Below are positions 1 to 8,300 of a stretch of 25,237 bases of DNA, in pieces (positions within the stretch are counted from its first letter, which is position 1; each line of letters starts with the position of its first letter). The notes beneath the pieces were generated by a model. It did no database searches, had not been told where the DNA came from, and saw only the letters and a list, made by a program, of their open reading frames with translations. The position numbers were made by a program, and so were the translations under genes. The DNA comes from JAGLCW01 sp964427915 (lineage in GTDB: Bacteria; Caldisericota; Caldisericia; UBA6126). The stretch spans positions 1 through 25,237 of the forward strand of contig CAYRWA010000087.1 in the NCBI GenBank assembly GCA_964427915.1, in the 5' to 3' direction.

Positions 1-483
1 TGGGATGGTTATTACTTTTCCATTGGACAAAGAAGAGGCCATTGAAGAGAGAAGAAATGAAGCTTCTTTCTCTGAATAAAAAGGCCCGATTCTAGCAGAG
101 ACTTGTTCTTGGTCAAGTGATATATAGAAAGAAAGAGAAGAGGAAGAAAAGAAAGAGTGTCGAATGGATTGGATGCTTTCAAGGGCATTATTTTGCAAAG
201 GAAGTTGAACGTAATAAACAGGAGAAGTGGGTTTGCACAAAGAGACAATAAAGGGGGATACCGAAGGAGAACCTATGGATACCCATGTATCTGTTATCGG
301 ATGGTAAACAGCTACATTGTCAGAAGATTGCAAAGAGATTCTTTGTGAAGAGTGTTTTACACGTACTCGAAGAATATATTGGTTTTGATTTTCAATGCCA
401 AATGTATAATTAGGTTGGAATGGCAATGAAGGTAGGAAAATCATGCAACAAATAAGGATGATAAAACTTTGTTTCAGCCACAT
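1..483 (-). CDS. Exported SPOR-domain protein, probably SpoIID/LytB-like (partial, cut by window edge)
   Basis: This frame stays open for 161 codons from an ATG at 483 to the left edge, so only the N-terminal part is visible. The start is strongly supported: an AGGGAGG ribosome site (GGAGG at 491-495) lies 7 bases upstream. Residues 1-28 form a signal peptide (WLKQ, then a hydrophobic run ending near NYTFG). Residues about 36-70 (YILRVRVKH, then ISLQSSDNVAVY) resemble the N-terminus of SpoIID/LytB amidase-enhancer proteins. Residues about 93-161 look like a SPOR domain, starting PVYYVQLP and containing ARIGPFYSEKEA near its end. SPOR domains bind glycan strands stripped of peptides. The SpoIID catalytic region would lie outside the window, so that assignment is inferred; an exported SPOR protein of another type is possible. 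It is divergently oriented from the subtilisin gene at 724. Confidence 0.75.
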   Translation of the reverse strand, partial: MWLKQSFIILICCMIFLPSLPFQPNYTFGIENQNQYILRVRVKHSSQRISLQSSDNVAVYHPITDTWVSIGSPSVSPFIVSLCKPTSPVYYVQLPLQNNALESIQSIRHSFFSSSSLSFYISLDQEQVSARIGPFYSEKEASFLLSSMASSLSNGKVITIP

Positions 484-563
484 AAAACCACCTCCCTTCG
501 CTTATCAATAAACGAAGAATCGCGATAAAAGGTAACGCCAATGGATCGAAAACATTTATTTTC

Positions 564-581
564 ATACTATTTGTATAGTAT
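564..581. repeat. Inverted repeat ATACTA-N6-TAGTAT in divergent promoter region
   Basis: Two perfect 6-base arms flank a 6-base centre just downstream of the predicted minus-strand -10. This is a plausible operator for the SPOR-protein gene, but short AT-rich palindromes arise easily by chance. Confidence 0.3.
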
Positions 582-582
582 A

Positions 583-611
583 TATATACAAAAGATTTCC
601 ACAAAACACAA
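583..611 (-). promoter_or_regulatory. Predicted sigma-70-type promoter for the SPOR-domain gene
   Basis: On the minus strand TTGTGT (606-611) and TATATA (583-588) are separated by exactly 17 bases. The predicted start near 576 gives a leader of about 95 bases before the ATG at 483. The leader may form a weak hairpin (496-517) just ahead of the ribosome site. Confidence 0.4.
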
Positions 612-631
612 CAATCAAGTAGTCCTTTTTC

Positions 632-659
632 TTGACTTTGATACGAGTTATCTTAAGAT
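632..659 (+). promoter_or_regulatory. Predicted sigma-70-type promoter for the subtilisin gene
   Basis: TTGACT at 632-637 is followed after 16 bases by TAAGAT at 654-659 (or AAGATT at 655-660 with a 17-base spacer). The -35 matches the consensus at five of six positions; the -10 is weak. The leader to the ATG at 724 would be about 55-60 bases. Confidence 0.4.
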
Positions 660-723
660 TATTGGAAAGTGTTAATTTTGATTTAAAAAGGGCTTTTATC
701 TCTTGAGAAGGGAGAGTATAAGC

Positions 724-3700
724 ATGTTTAAAGGTAAATTGTTGCATGTTATGCTTGCTATTGTTTTCTTATTGGGTTCTATCTTTTTCTCTGTTCGCTC
801 AGATAGTATTTATGCTGGTGAAGGGAAAAAGGTAATTGTTTATGTTGAAAGAGCTGTTGCTGAAGATTTCCAAAGAGGTGGTTTTGATGTTTTGGAGATG
901 TACGAAGCTTTTTCTCTTTTCAACGTAACTCCCACCGAAGAAGAAATTCTTAAAGTCAGAAACATCCATTTTACAGAAACACCCAACATAGACAAGATTT
1001 TCTATGGCGGTTTCGTGTTTACCTCCGATGGAGCAAAAAACATGGTGTACCCTCCGGAAGTAAAAGCGCATCTTAGTACTATGGCGGACGAGGGTCTTTT
1101 TCTCTTGCAGTTTACGGGTCCCGTCAAACCGGAATGGATTGTGTCTGTAGAAACGCAAGGTATTGAAATTCATTCTCCCTTGCAGTATTCTGCTTATCTC
1201 GTGAAAGCAACGAGAAAAATGATGCCTGGAATCAAATCCCTTCCCTTTGTCAGAACAATGGGCCAAGTTCCAGGGTTTTTAAAGGTGGCAGATGATTTGC
1301 GAAAGCAAACTATTCAAGTAGCCAACATTGTTGCTACTACTACAGAAACCTTTAATATTAACCGGTTTCTTGAAATGGCCAATGTGAAAGAAAACGAATT
1401 TCATTTTTACATTAGTCTTCAAAAGGGCCATTTGCATTTGTTTGACTTTCCTCTCTCAAAACTAAACCTCCTCTACACCGATATGGACGTTCTTTTTGTA
1501 GAAGAGATGATTGAAAATACGATTCTCAATCAAAATGCTGCTCAAGTTATTGAAGTTCGCGATGCTTCTAATAGCAATTTATTGCCAGAGGATAACATTG
1601 GAGAACATCAAATTGTTGCAGTAGCCGATACAGGATTATCCACTGGAGAAATTGGTACCTCTATGCATCCAAACTTTGGAACAAATGGTGACAAAGTTGT
1701 GGGACATTTCAGTTATAACGTTGGGGGTGACCCTGCTACAGCTGATTGGAGTTGTTTTATCTCTCCTTTGGGTGCAAATACACACGGAACTCATGTGGCA
1801 GGTTCTGTTCTTGGAGATGGCGATTCTTCTCCTGGTGGAAATCACAAAGGTATGGCTCCAGGTGCCGATATTGTTGTGCAGAATATTGCAACTACCGGTA
1901 GTCTTCGAGCTGTAGCTCCACCTGCTTTTGATACACTTTTTGGTGACGCTTACAATGCTGGTGCTCGCATTCATACCAATTCTTGGGGCGGTGGCAGTAA
2001 CGCCTACGGAACTAGTTCATCCAGTATCGATTCATTTATGTGGGAGAACAAAGATTTTTCCATTCTTTTTGCTATGGGAAATAGTGGACCAAATGCCGGA
2101 ACAATGATGACTCATCCCAATGCAAAAAATTGTATTTCAGTAGGAGCTTCCCAAAATAACAGTGGGGGCTTTAATCATGATTGGATGGCCTCTTTTTCTT
2201 CTCGAGGCTTAGCAGGAGATGGTCGCATTAAGCCAGACGTCGTAACTCCTGGTCAAACAATATATTCTTCAGTAACCACTGGATCACAAGCTTCCCCTTC
2301 TCATGGCTGGTCTTCTTCGCAAGGTACCAGTATGGCAACACCTGTTGCAGCTGGAGCTCTAGCTTGCATTCGAGAATTCTTTACTCATGGGTCTATTGAG
2401 ACCGATTATAGAAATCCAAGTTCAGCACTTTTAAAAGCTGCCATGGTTAACGGGTGCTATTATGTAGGTATGAAAAATGAATCTGGTACCGACCTAGTAT
2501 CCCCTGATGGCAATATTGGTTGGGGTCGAGTTAATGCAAAACAATCTCTTGATCCCGAAGATGGTGTACGGGTAAAGTTTTATGACCATCCTATGGATTT
2601 GGGTTTAATGTCAGGTCAAACACATTTTATGCCTTTCCGAGTTGCTGACGGAGTCACTCTTCCACTTTCTATAACACTTGTATGGACAGATGCTCCAGGG
2701 ACACCAGGTGCAAGTCCAGCACTCGTTAACAATCTTGACCTTAAACTTGTAACCCCTACCGGAGACTATTATTTTGGGAATCGCTTTGATGCTCAAGGAG
2801 TATCTTCGTTGAATCCCACGACTCCAGATGCTTTAAACAATGTAGAAGTTATTCGCATTCCAGAACCTCAGCCTGGGCAGTATCGAATTGAAATTGTCGG
2901 TGCCAACATTACCACAGGGGTACAACCCTTTGCTGTTGCGTATTCTGGAAATGTCTTTTCTGGTAGCGAACCAGAACCACCACCTGTAGAAGAAGAACTG
3001 AAATTGGATGTTTCCCCCGATTACCGCGATGTTCTTCGTGGTTCTGAAGGAAATTATTCTGCAAGCGTTACTTCTATTGGTGTTAGCGGAGATGTAACGG
3101 TATCACTGGAATTACTGGAATTTCGCCATTCAGGCGTCTTCAAACAACCTTCCGAACTCGGAATTACTTATACCATTACTCCATCTACCTTCCCCATTAG
3201 TTCAGGTGTTACTCTTAGTTCCCAAATTGCTATTAGTACTTCCACCAATACACCTTTAGGCTACATCGATGTGATTGTCCATGCGTCAACTGCAAGTCAC
3301 GCTGCAGATCCTGTTACAGTTGTTATGAATATTATAGATGAACCCTATTTTAGAATGAAGTTTGAACCCGCAACTGTTTATGTACGTCAATCCGAAACTG
3401 GCGAAACAATGATTAGTATTACGCCAATGTTTGGTTTTTCAGAGCAAGTTGTTTTTGACGATATCTATGGACTACCTTCCAACTCTGAAATTTCCTTTAA
3501 GCCTATGCCTACTGGCCCCAATACCCAATATCGTTCGAAAGTTACAATTACAACAAATCTAGATACTCCTATTGGCACCTATATGATTTCCATACGAGGT
3601 CGCAATATTACTACTTCCCGAGATGTCTCTGTATATAAACAGTTTAAACTCGTGGTATCACGAAGAGTTAATGTTTACAAGGCTGAAGTATATTGTAAGA

Positions 3701-4398
3701 GTGTACCAGAAACCGTTGATGTGGGCGATGAAGTCCGATTCCGTTTCCAAATGAAGAACACCGGAAATGAACCACTAATTAACAATATGTTAGTTTTTCA
3801 ACTAGATCCTAGCCTAGAATTTTTATATAGCGAACCTGCAGCAAATTATTCCGATGGAAAACTATTTATGGGGATCCGTGATTTGGATGCAGGGGAATGT
3901 TATCCGTATGCTTGTTCAAGCATAGGGTATCCTGGAATATCCGATAAAGACGGGGATTATATCGTTATCAAATGCAGAGTAAAAGATTCAAAAATGAATT
4001 CTGACGCCGCATCATATCAACTGCAAAACACAGTAGAAGTTATTTCTGATCCTGCCTATAAGCGAACATTTTCTATTTGTCCTGTTACGGTCAGACCAAA
4101 ACAAGCTGGAGAATATCCACTTTACTTCAAAGTGTATTTTGAAAATCTAGATTCTGATGGTGCTATTGAAACAGGTAAAGAAGTAAAAGTTAAATTTCAG
4201 TTACAAGGTGGATCAGGGGATTATTTATTCAGCTGGGACTGGGCTGATGGGAATATGATCCAAGATCAAAAAGCAGATAGTGAAGAAATAGATTTGCGAC
4301 ATACCTATACCAAAAAAGGCCTCTATAGGATCATTATCACTGCTCGAGATTCCAAAGGAAGATACAAAAAAGGTGAAGTTCTTTTACGAGTAAAATGA
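724..4398 (+). CDS. Exported KP-43-type subtilisin (S8 family) with long multi-domain C-terminal tail
   Basis: This is a secreted serine endopeptidase of 1224 residues. The ATG at 724 is preferred over an upstream TTG at 703 because AAGGGAG (708-714) sits 9 bases before it. Residues 1-31 are a signal peptide. Residues about 32-285 are a probable propeptide. The catalytic domain (about 290-607) shows Asp302 (VADTG), His354 (THGTHVAGS), oxyanion Asn453 (AMGNSGP) and Ser536 (GTSMATP), so the active site is intact. HGTHVAGSVLGDG and HKGMAPGADIV resemble the KP-43 group, as does the following beta-sandwich (about 613-746, TLVWTDAP, LVNNLDL). The tail then holds two Ig-like segments (about 760-977), a DUF11/CARDB-like segment (about 980-1120) and a C-terminal PKD-like domain (1127-1224, WDWADG). 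No anchor is visible. It probably degrades proteins outside the cell; the substrate is unknown. Confidence 0.93.
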   Translation: MFKGKLLHVMLAIVFLLGSIFFSVRSDSIYAGEGKKVIVYVERAVAEDFQRGGFDVLEMYEAFSLFNVTPTEEEILKVRNIHFTETPNIDKIFYGGFVFTSDGAKNMVYPPEVKAHLSTMADEGLFLLQFTGPVKPEWIVSVETQGIEIHSPLQYSAYLVKATRKMMPGIKSLPFVRTMGQVPGFLKVADDLRKQTIQVANIVATTTETFNINRFLEMANVKENEFHFYISLQKGHLHLFDFPLSKLNLLYTDMDVLFVEEMIENTILNQNAAQVIEVRDASNSNLLPEDNIGEHQIVAVADTGLSTGEIGTSMHPNFGTNGDKVVGHFSYNVGGDPATADWSCFISPLGANTHGTHVAGSVLGDGDSSPGGNHKGMAPGADIVVQNIATTGSLRAVAPPAFDTLFGDAYNAGARIHTNSWGGGSNAYGTSSSSIDSFMWENKDFSILFAMGNSGPNAGTMMTHPNAKNCISVGASQNNSGGFNHDWMASFSSRGLAGDGRIKPDVVTPGQTIYSSVTTGSQASPSHGWSSSQGTSMATPVAAGALACIREFFTHGSIETDYRNPSSALLKAAMVNGCYYVGMKNESGTDLVSPDGNIGWGRVNAKQSLDPEDGVRVKFYDHPMDLGLMSGQTHFMPFRVADGVTLPLSITLVWTDAPGTPGASPALVNNLDLKLVTPTGDYYFGNRFDAQGVSSLNPTTPDALNNVEVIRIPEPQPGQYRIEIVGANITTGVQPFAVAYSGNVFSGSEPEPPPVEEELKLDVSPDYRDVLRGSEGNYSASVTSIGVSGDVTVSLELLEFRHSGVFKQPSELGITYTITPSTFPISSGVTLSSQIAISTSTNTPLGYIDVIVHASTASHAADPVTVVMNIIDEPYFRMKFEPATVYVRQSETGETMISITPMFGFSEQVVFDDIYGLPSNSEISFKPMPTGPNTQYRSKVTITTNLDTPIGTYMISIRGRNITTSRDVSVYKQFKLVVSRRVNVYKAEVYCKSVPETVDVGDEVRFRFQMKNTGNEPLINNMLVFQLDPSLEFLYSEPAANYSDGKLFMGIRDLDAGECYPYACSSIGYPGISDKDGDYIVIKCRVKDSKMNSDAASYQLQNTVEVISDPAYKRTFSICPVTVRPKQAGEYPLYFKVYFENLDSDGAIETGKEVKVKFQLQGGSGDYLFSWDWADGNMIQDQKADSEEIDLRHTYTKKGLYRIIITARDSKGRYKKGEVLLRVK

Positions 4399-4437
4399 AA
4401 CTTTTAGCCTTTTGACTGTATTATAATAAAGAAAAAC

Positions 4438-4485
4438 AAATTAATGAGAACCTCTTCATGTTGATGTAGAGGTTCTCATTAATTT
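4438..4485 (+). terminator. Perfect 18-bp stem with 12-base loop between subtilisin and stalk-protein genes
   Basis: The left arm (4438-4455) and right arm (4468-4485) are perfectly complementary over 18 pairs, with a GAGAACCTCT core. The U-rich bases fall inside the 3' arm and the stem is followed by CTTCG, so the usual free U-tract is weak. It could be a partial terminator after the subtilisin gene. Because a TATAAT lies at 4422-4427, it could also be a 5' stem-loop on the mRNA of the next gene. Confidence 0.6.
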
Positions 4486-4503
4486 CTTCGAAAGGGGTAT
4501 TAT

Positions 4504-5370
4504 ATGAAGAATTTTAAACGTTTCTTTGTTGTTAGTTTAGGAATTTTACTAGGTGCTAGCATGTTATTCTTAAGTGGAGGTACTCAGGCAAAAGAAAGCG
4601 CTGTCGTTCAAAGTACTTTCTTTAAACCCTTGTTAGTCTTATCAACAGCAAATCAAAATAGTGTATTCTTTTCTTTTACAAACACTGCTAAGAAGCCAAG
4701 CAAGTTGTATGCTAAACTTACTCATGAGTATACAAAGCATGATGATTCTGAATGGTTGGTTCAGTTTTGTTACTCCAACATCTGTTTTCTTGATGAGGGA
4801 GAATCCCCTAACACAGTCGACCCAGGAAAAAAAGAAGAAATGCATGTTCAAATGTCTCCTTATGTTGCAAAAGTTGGGGATACCATTAAATGTACACTTG
4901 AAGTTTGGCCTGTTGCAGAGCCAAAAAATATTACAAAGGTACTGTTTTATGGTGTAGTAGTCGATGAGAGCAAAGTTGAACTCCGGATCGACAACACGCA
5001 AGCAAAAGTAAATGATAAAGTCCAAACTCTTGATGCAGCTCCCTTTATATTGAATAGTCGTACAGTTGTGCCACTACGATTTATTGGCGAAGCATTAGGT
5101 GCTGAAATCGGATGGGATAACAACCAAAGAATGGTTAGCTATAAACTTGGCGATGAGATTTTGTATTTCTGGATTGACAAAAAAGATGCGAAAGTGGTTA
5201 TTGGTCCTTTTTTTGCTAAGACAATACCACTAGAAGCAGCTCCTGTCATTCGAAATGGAAGATCTTTTGTACCTGTCCGTGTTGTATCTGAATTGCTAGG
5301 TGCAAAAGTTGGTTGGGAAGGTTCTACACGAACCGTTAGTATCGATTTTCCTGCACCCTATGATCACTAG
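4504..5370 (+). CDS. Exported stalk-domain (copper amine oxidase N-like) protein
   Basis: This 288-residue exported protein has no recognised catalytic function. The ATG at 4504 is preceded by AAAGGGG (4491-4497) at 6 bases. Residues 1-30 are a signal peptide ending near GGTQAKE. Residues about 30-155 form a beta-rich domain with a Cys89-x4-Cys94 pair (FCYSNIC) that may form a disulfide. Residues about 160-288 match the copper amine oxidase N-terminal-like family (PF07833) in two tandem halves, each with an LxAAPxIxNxRxxVPxR motif followed by GA-x-x-GW. Despite the family name no amine oxidase domain is present; such domains occur at the ends of many surface proteins of Bacillota and related bacteria. 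The same module ends the next protein, which starts 20 bases downstream, so the two are likely cotranscribed and may share a surface partner. That shared role is inference. Confidence 0.85.
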   Translation: MKNFKRFFVVSLGILLGASMLFLSGGTQAKESAVVQSTFFKPLLVLSTANQNSVFFSFTNTAKKPSKLYAKLTHEYTKHDDSEWLVQFCYSNICFLDEGESPNTVDPGKKEEMHVQMSPYVAKVGDTIKCTLEVWPVAEPKNITKVLFYGVVVDESKVELRIDNTQAKVNDKVQTLDAAPFILNSRTVVPLRFIGEALGAEIGWDNNQRMVSYKLGDEILYFWIDKKDAKVVIGPFFAKTIPLEAAPVIRNGRSFVPVRVVSELLGAKVGWEGSTRTVSIDFPAPYDH

Positions 5371-5390
5371 ACTAGTTGAAGGGGTTTTGT

Positions 5391-8300
5391 ATGATGGTTA
5401 AGAAATACATTTCATGGTTTCTCGCAATATTTTTACTTTTGGGATTGCTATCTCCCTTGGATCGACAAGTATCTGCTTCCGAAGTAGGACAAGATAGTAA
5501 AATTTCCATTATTGGTGGGGGTGTACCAACAGGTATGTTTTTTGCTCCTACGTACCTTAACATTCAACAGCAGAGGTTGTATGTAGCGGATTCCAAAAAC
5601 AATCGAATTCAAGCATTTATCCGAGGCAACGTATTCCAGCTAGCTTTTGGCGGATATGGTCAAAACGAAAGAGAGTTTGATCAACCTGCAGGAATTTGTA
5701 CAACAGAGGACGAGTTGTATATTGTTGACTCCCTCAATGCTCGTATTCAAATATTCGATTCAAAAGGAAATTATCGGTCTCAGTTTGGGTCTTTCGGTAA
5801 TGAGCCTGGCAATTTTAATACCCCTACCGATATTGCAACAGATGGATCGAATCTTTTCGTATTGGATACAGGAAACGCTCGCGTTCAAATATTTGATCGT
5901 ACCGGAAAATATCTTTCTTCTTTTGGTTCCCAAGGCGTCGAAGATGGATTTTTCAATAAGCCTTTGGGCATAGAGACTGCCAAGGGAAAGATATATGTAT
6001 CTGATACAGGCAACAACAGAGTCCAGATTTTTTCTGATGCGGGATCCTTTATTAGTGTATTTGGTTTCAGTGGAACTGAAGAAAAAGGTTTCCATAAACC
6101 AAAAGGTATAACTTTTCATGAGGAAAAAGTCTACATTGTAGATTCTGGCAATAAACGCATCCATGTTTATGATGAAAACGGTGTTTATCAATCTGTTCTG
6201 GCTTTACCAGAAACAAAAAGTCCTTTTGGTGTTTCCATTTTAGATAACAAAATTTTAGTTTCTGATAGTATTACAAATGAAATCGTAACCTATACATTTG
6301 ATGGAAAGCAAAATGGATTCTTTGGAGAAAAACCTGATTATTCGGGTCGATTTGTAAAACCCATTGCTGTTTCTACTACCGAAAAAGAAATTTATGTATT
6401 GGATGCCCACTTAAAGACTGTGCAGGTATTTGATGAACATTTTGAGCCCATTACATACTTTTCTTTCGAAGAAATGAAGAAAGCTGATTTATACAACCCC
6501 GTTGACATATCTGTGTATGATGGGCATGTTTATATTGTCGATGAAATGAAACCAGCTATAAGCGTATTCACAACCTCTGGGTCATTTGTCAGAAGTATTG
6601 GGTCTTATGGAACAGAACCTGGAACGTTTATTTCTCCTCAGGGCATTTGCTTGTACGATGACAAAATATATCTATCCGATAGTGGCAATTCCAGGGTGCA
6701 AGTTCTAACTCTTCAAGGCGATCCTTTGTTAACCTTTGGTTCTTTTGGTTCAAAAAATAATCAATTTTTTAACATGAAAGGGATTGCTGTTATTGAAAAT
6801 TCAATATTTGTTACAGATTCTGGAAATTCACGCATTATTGTCTATGACATAGAAGGTAATTATGTGAATTCCTACGGGAAGAAAGGTTTTGAAACCGGGA
6901 ATTACTTCGGTCCCAATGGAATTCATGTGGATATGTCAGGCAAAGTATATATCGCTGATATGTTAAACAACCGTATCCAGATATTGAATTCTATTACTGA
7001 CCAATCCAAAGTTTTTGGTCAATTTGGTTCCATTTTTCAAGATCCAGAAAATTATGCTAAAGGCAAAACTGATTACCGCTATGATTTAATCCCAGGATAT
7101 TTTGTTTATCCTACAGATGTAACTGTTTTTCAAAACTATATTGCAGTTGTGGATCCATATAATGTCCGCGTCCAAATGATTCCATTTTCTTCTGTTTTTG
7201 AAAAAAACCCTCTCAGTTTAACTCCTGATTTCCTAGATTTTGGTTCGGTAGGTTCTTCTACTTTCGTTACAAGAACATTCGTTTTGCGTAACACTGGAGG
7301 AAACTACATCGAGGGGAACATTACTTGTGACCAAGATTTCGTAACGATTGAACCAACTCATTTTAAAGGGTCCTCAGAAGAAGTTTCCTTAACAGTTAAG
7401 GGTGACTCATTAGAAGCTGGGAAAAAATATGAAGCTAAAGTAATAGTTACTCTTTTGGACGGTCAATCAAAAGAACTTTCTCTTGTATTACATGCCAGCA
7501 GTGAACCAGATTTTTATGCAGAAATTACTCCATTTTTTGTAGCCTCTGCGGAAGAAGAATTACGCGTTCCTATCAAGGTATATCCTCAAAATGGATTTGA
7601 AGGACTCGTTACCTTTTCAGCTATTGAGCTCCCAAAAAATACGTTACCGACTTTTGATCCTCCCTCTGTTAACTTACCTGATACGGATACAACATATCTA
7701 ATCTTAAAATCCTCTTCAGATTATATTGAAGCAGGGGAATACCGAATTGAAGTACGAGCTGATTCTGCAAAGGGTAATAAGTCTCATCGCTTTAATTCAA
7801 CCTTCGTTTTTAAACAAAAATTAGACCTTGTACCCCATACCGTTTTAGGCGAACTTTTTACTGCTACTTGGTGCTTGAATTGTGTTTATTCCCACATGGC
7901 TATGGATCAACTATACGAAGAGATGGGAAAAGAAACTGTTACCTTTATTGAGTACTATGTCGAATCCACAAGTGATCATCCTGTTCCACGCTTGTCTTGG
8001 ATTGAAAGTGAGCAACGGATGAAATGGTATATGTCTGACAAGGGTTTACCTACCATTTTCTTTGATGGGACCGACTACTTAAAAGGTGTTTCTACGGATA
8101 ACAATACACCAGAAGCCAAAAAAGCTCGCATGTACGATGATTATCGAAGAAAAGTAGTTGAGAAGTCGAAAGAATCTTCCGCTGTTACTATTTCGGTGCG
8201 TAGTATTTTTGATTCCAAGCGTCGTATAGGTAAAGTCCATGCTTCGGTGAATGCTTTGGATAACCTACCGTATAAAAACCCTCATATCTACTTTGCAGTT

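Noticed and set aside
12..248. Minus-strand open frame of 78 codons near the left edge
   Set aside because: The correct minus-strand frame here is the SPOR-domain gene running from 483 through the edge; this one is a shadow in another frame without a ribosome site.
703..723. TTG start seven codons upstream of the subtilisin ATG
   Set aside because: The TTG overlaps the Shine-Dalgarno sequence that serves the ATG at 724, and the signal peptide fits better from 724.
799..1266. Minus-strand open frame of 155 codons inside the subtilisin gene
   Set aside because: It is antisense to the propeptide region, has no promoter or ribosome site, and its composition is that of an antisense shadow.
4412..4427. 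TTGACT plus TATAAT as a complete promoter before the stalk-protein gene
   Set aside because: The two hexamers are only 4 bases apart, and no -35 lies at 16-18 bases. TATAAT alone is kept as a weak possibility in the hairpin finding.
5515..7190. DNA-level tandem repeat or CRISPR-like array
   Set aside because: The periodicity is at the protein level (NHL repeats) with diverged codons; there are no identical repeats or regular spacers.
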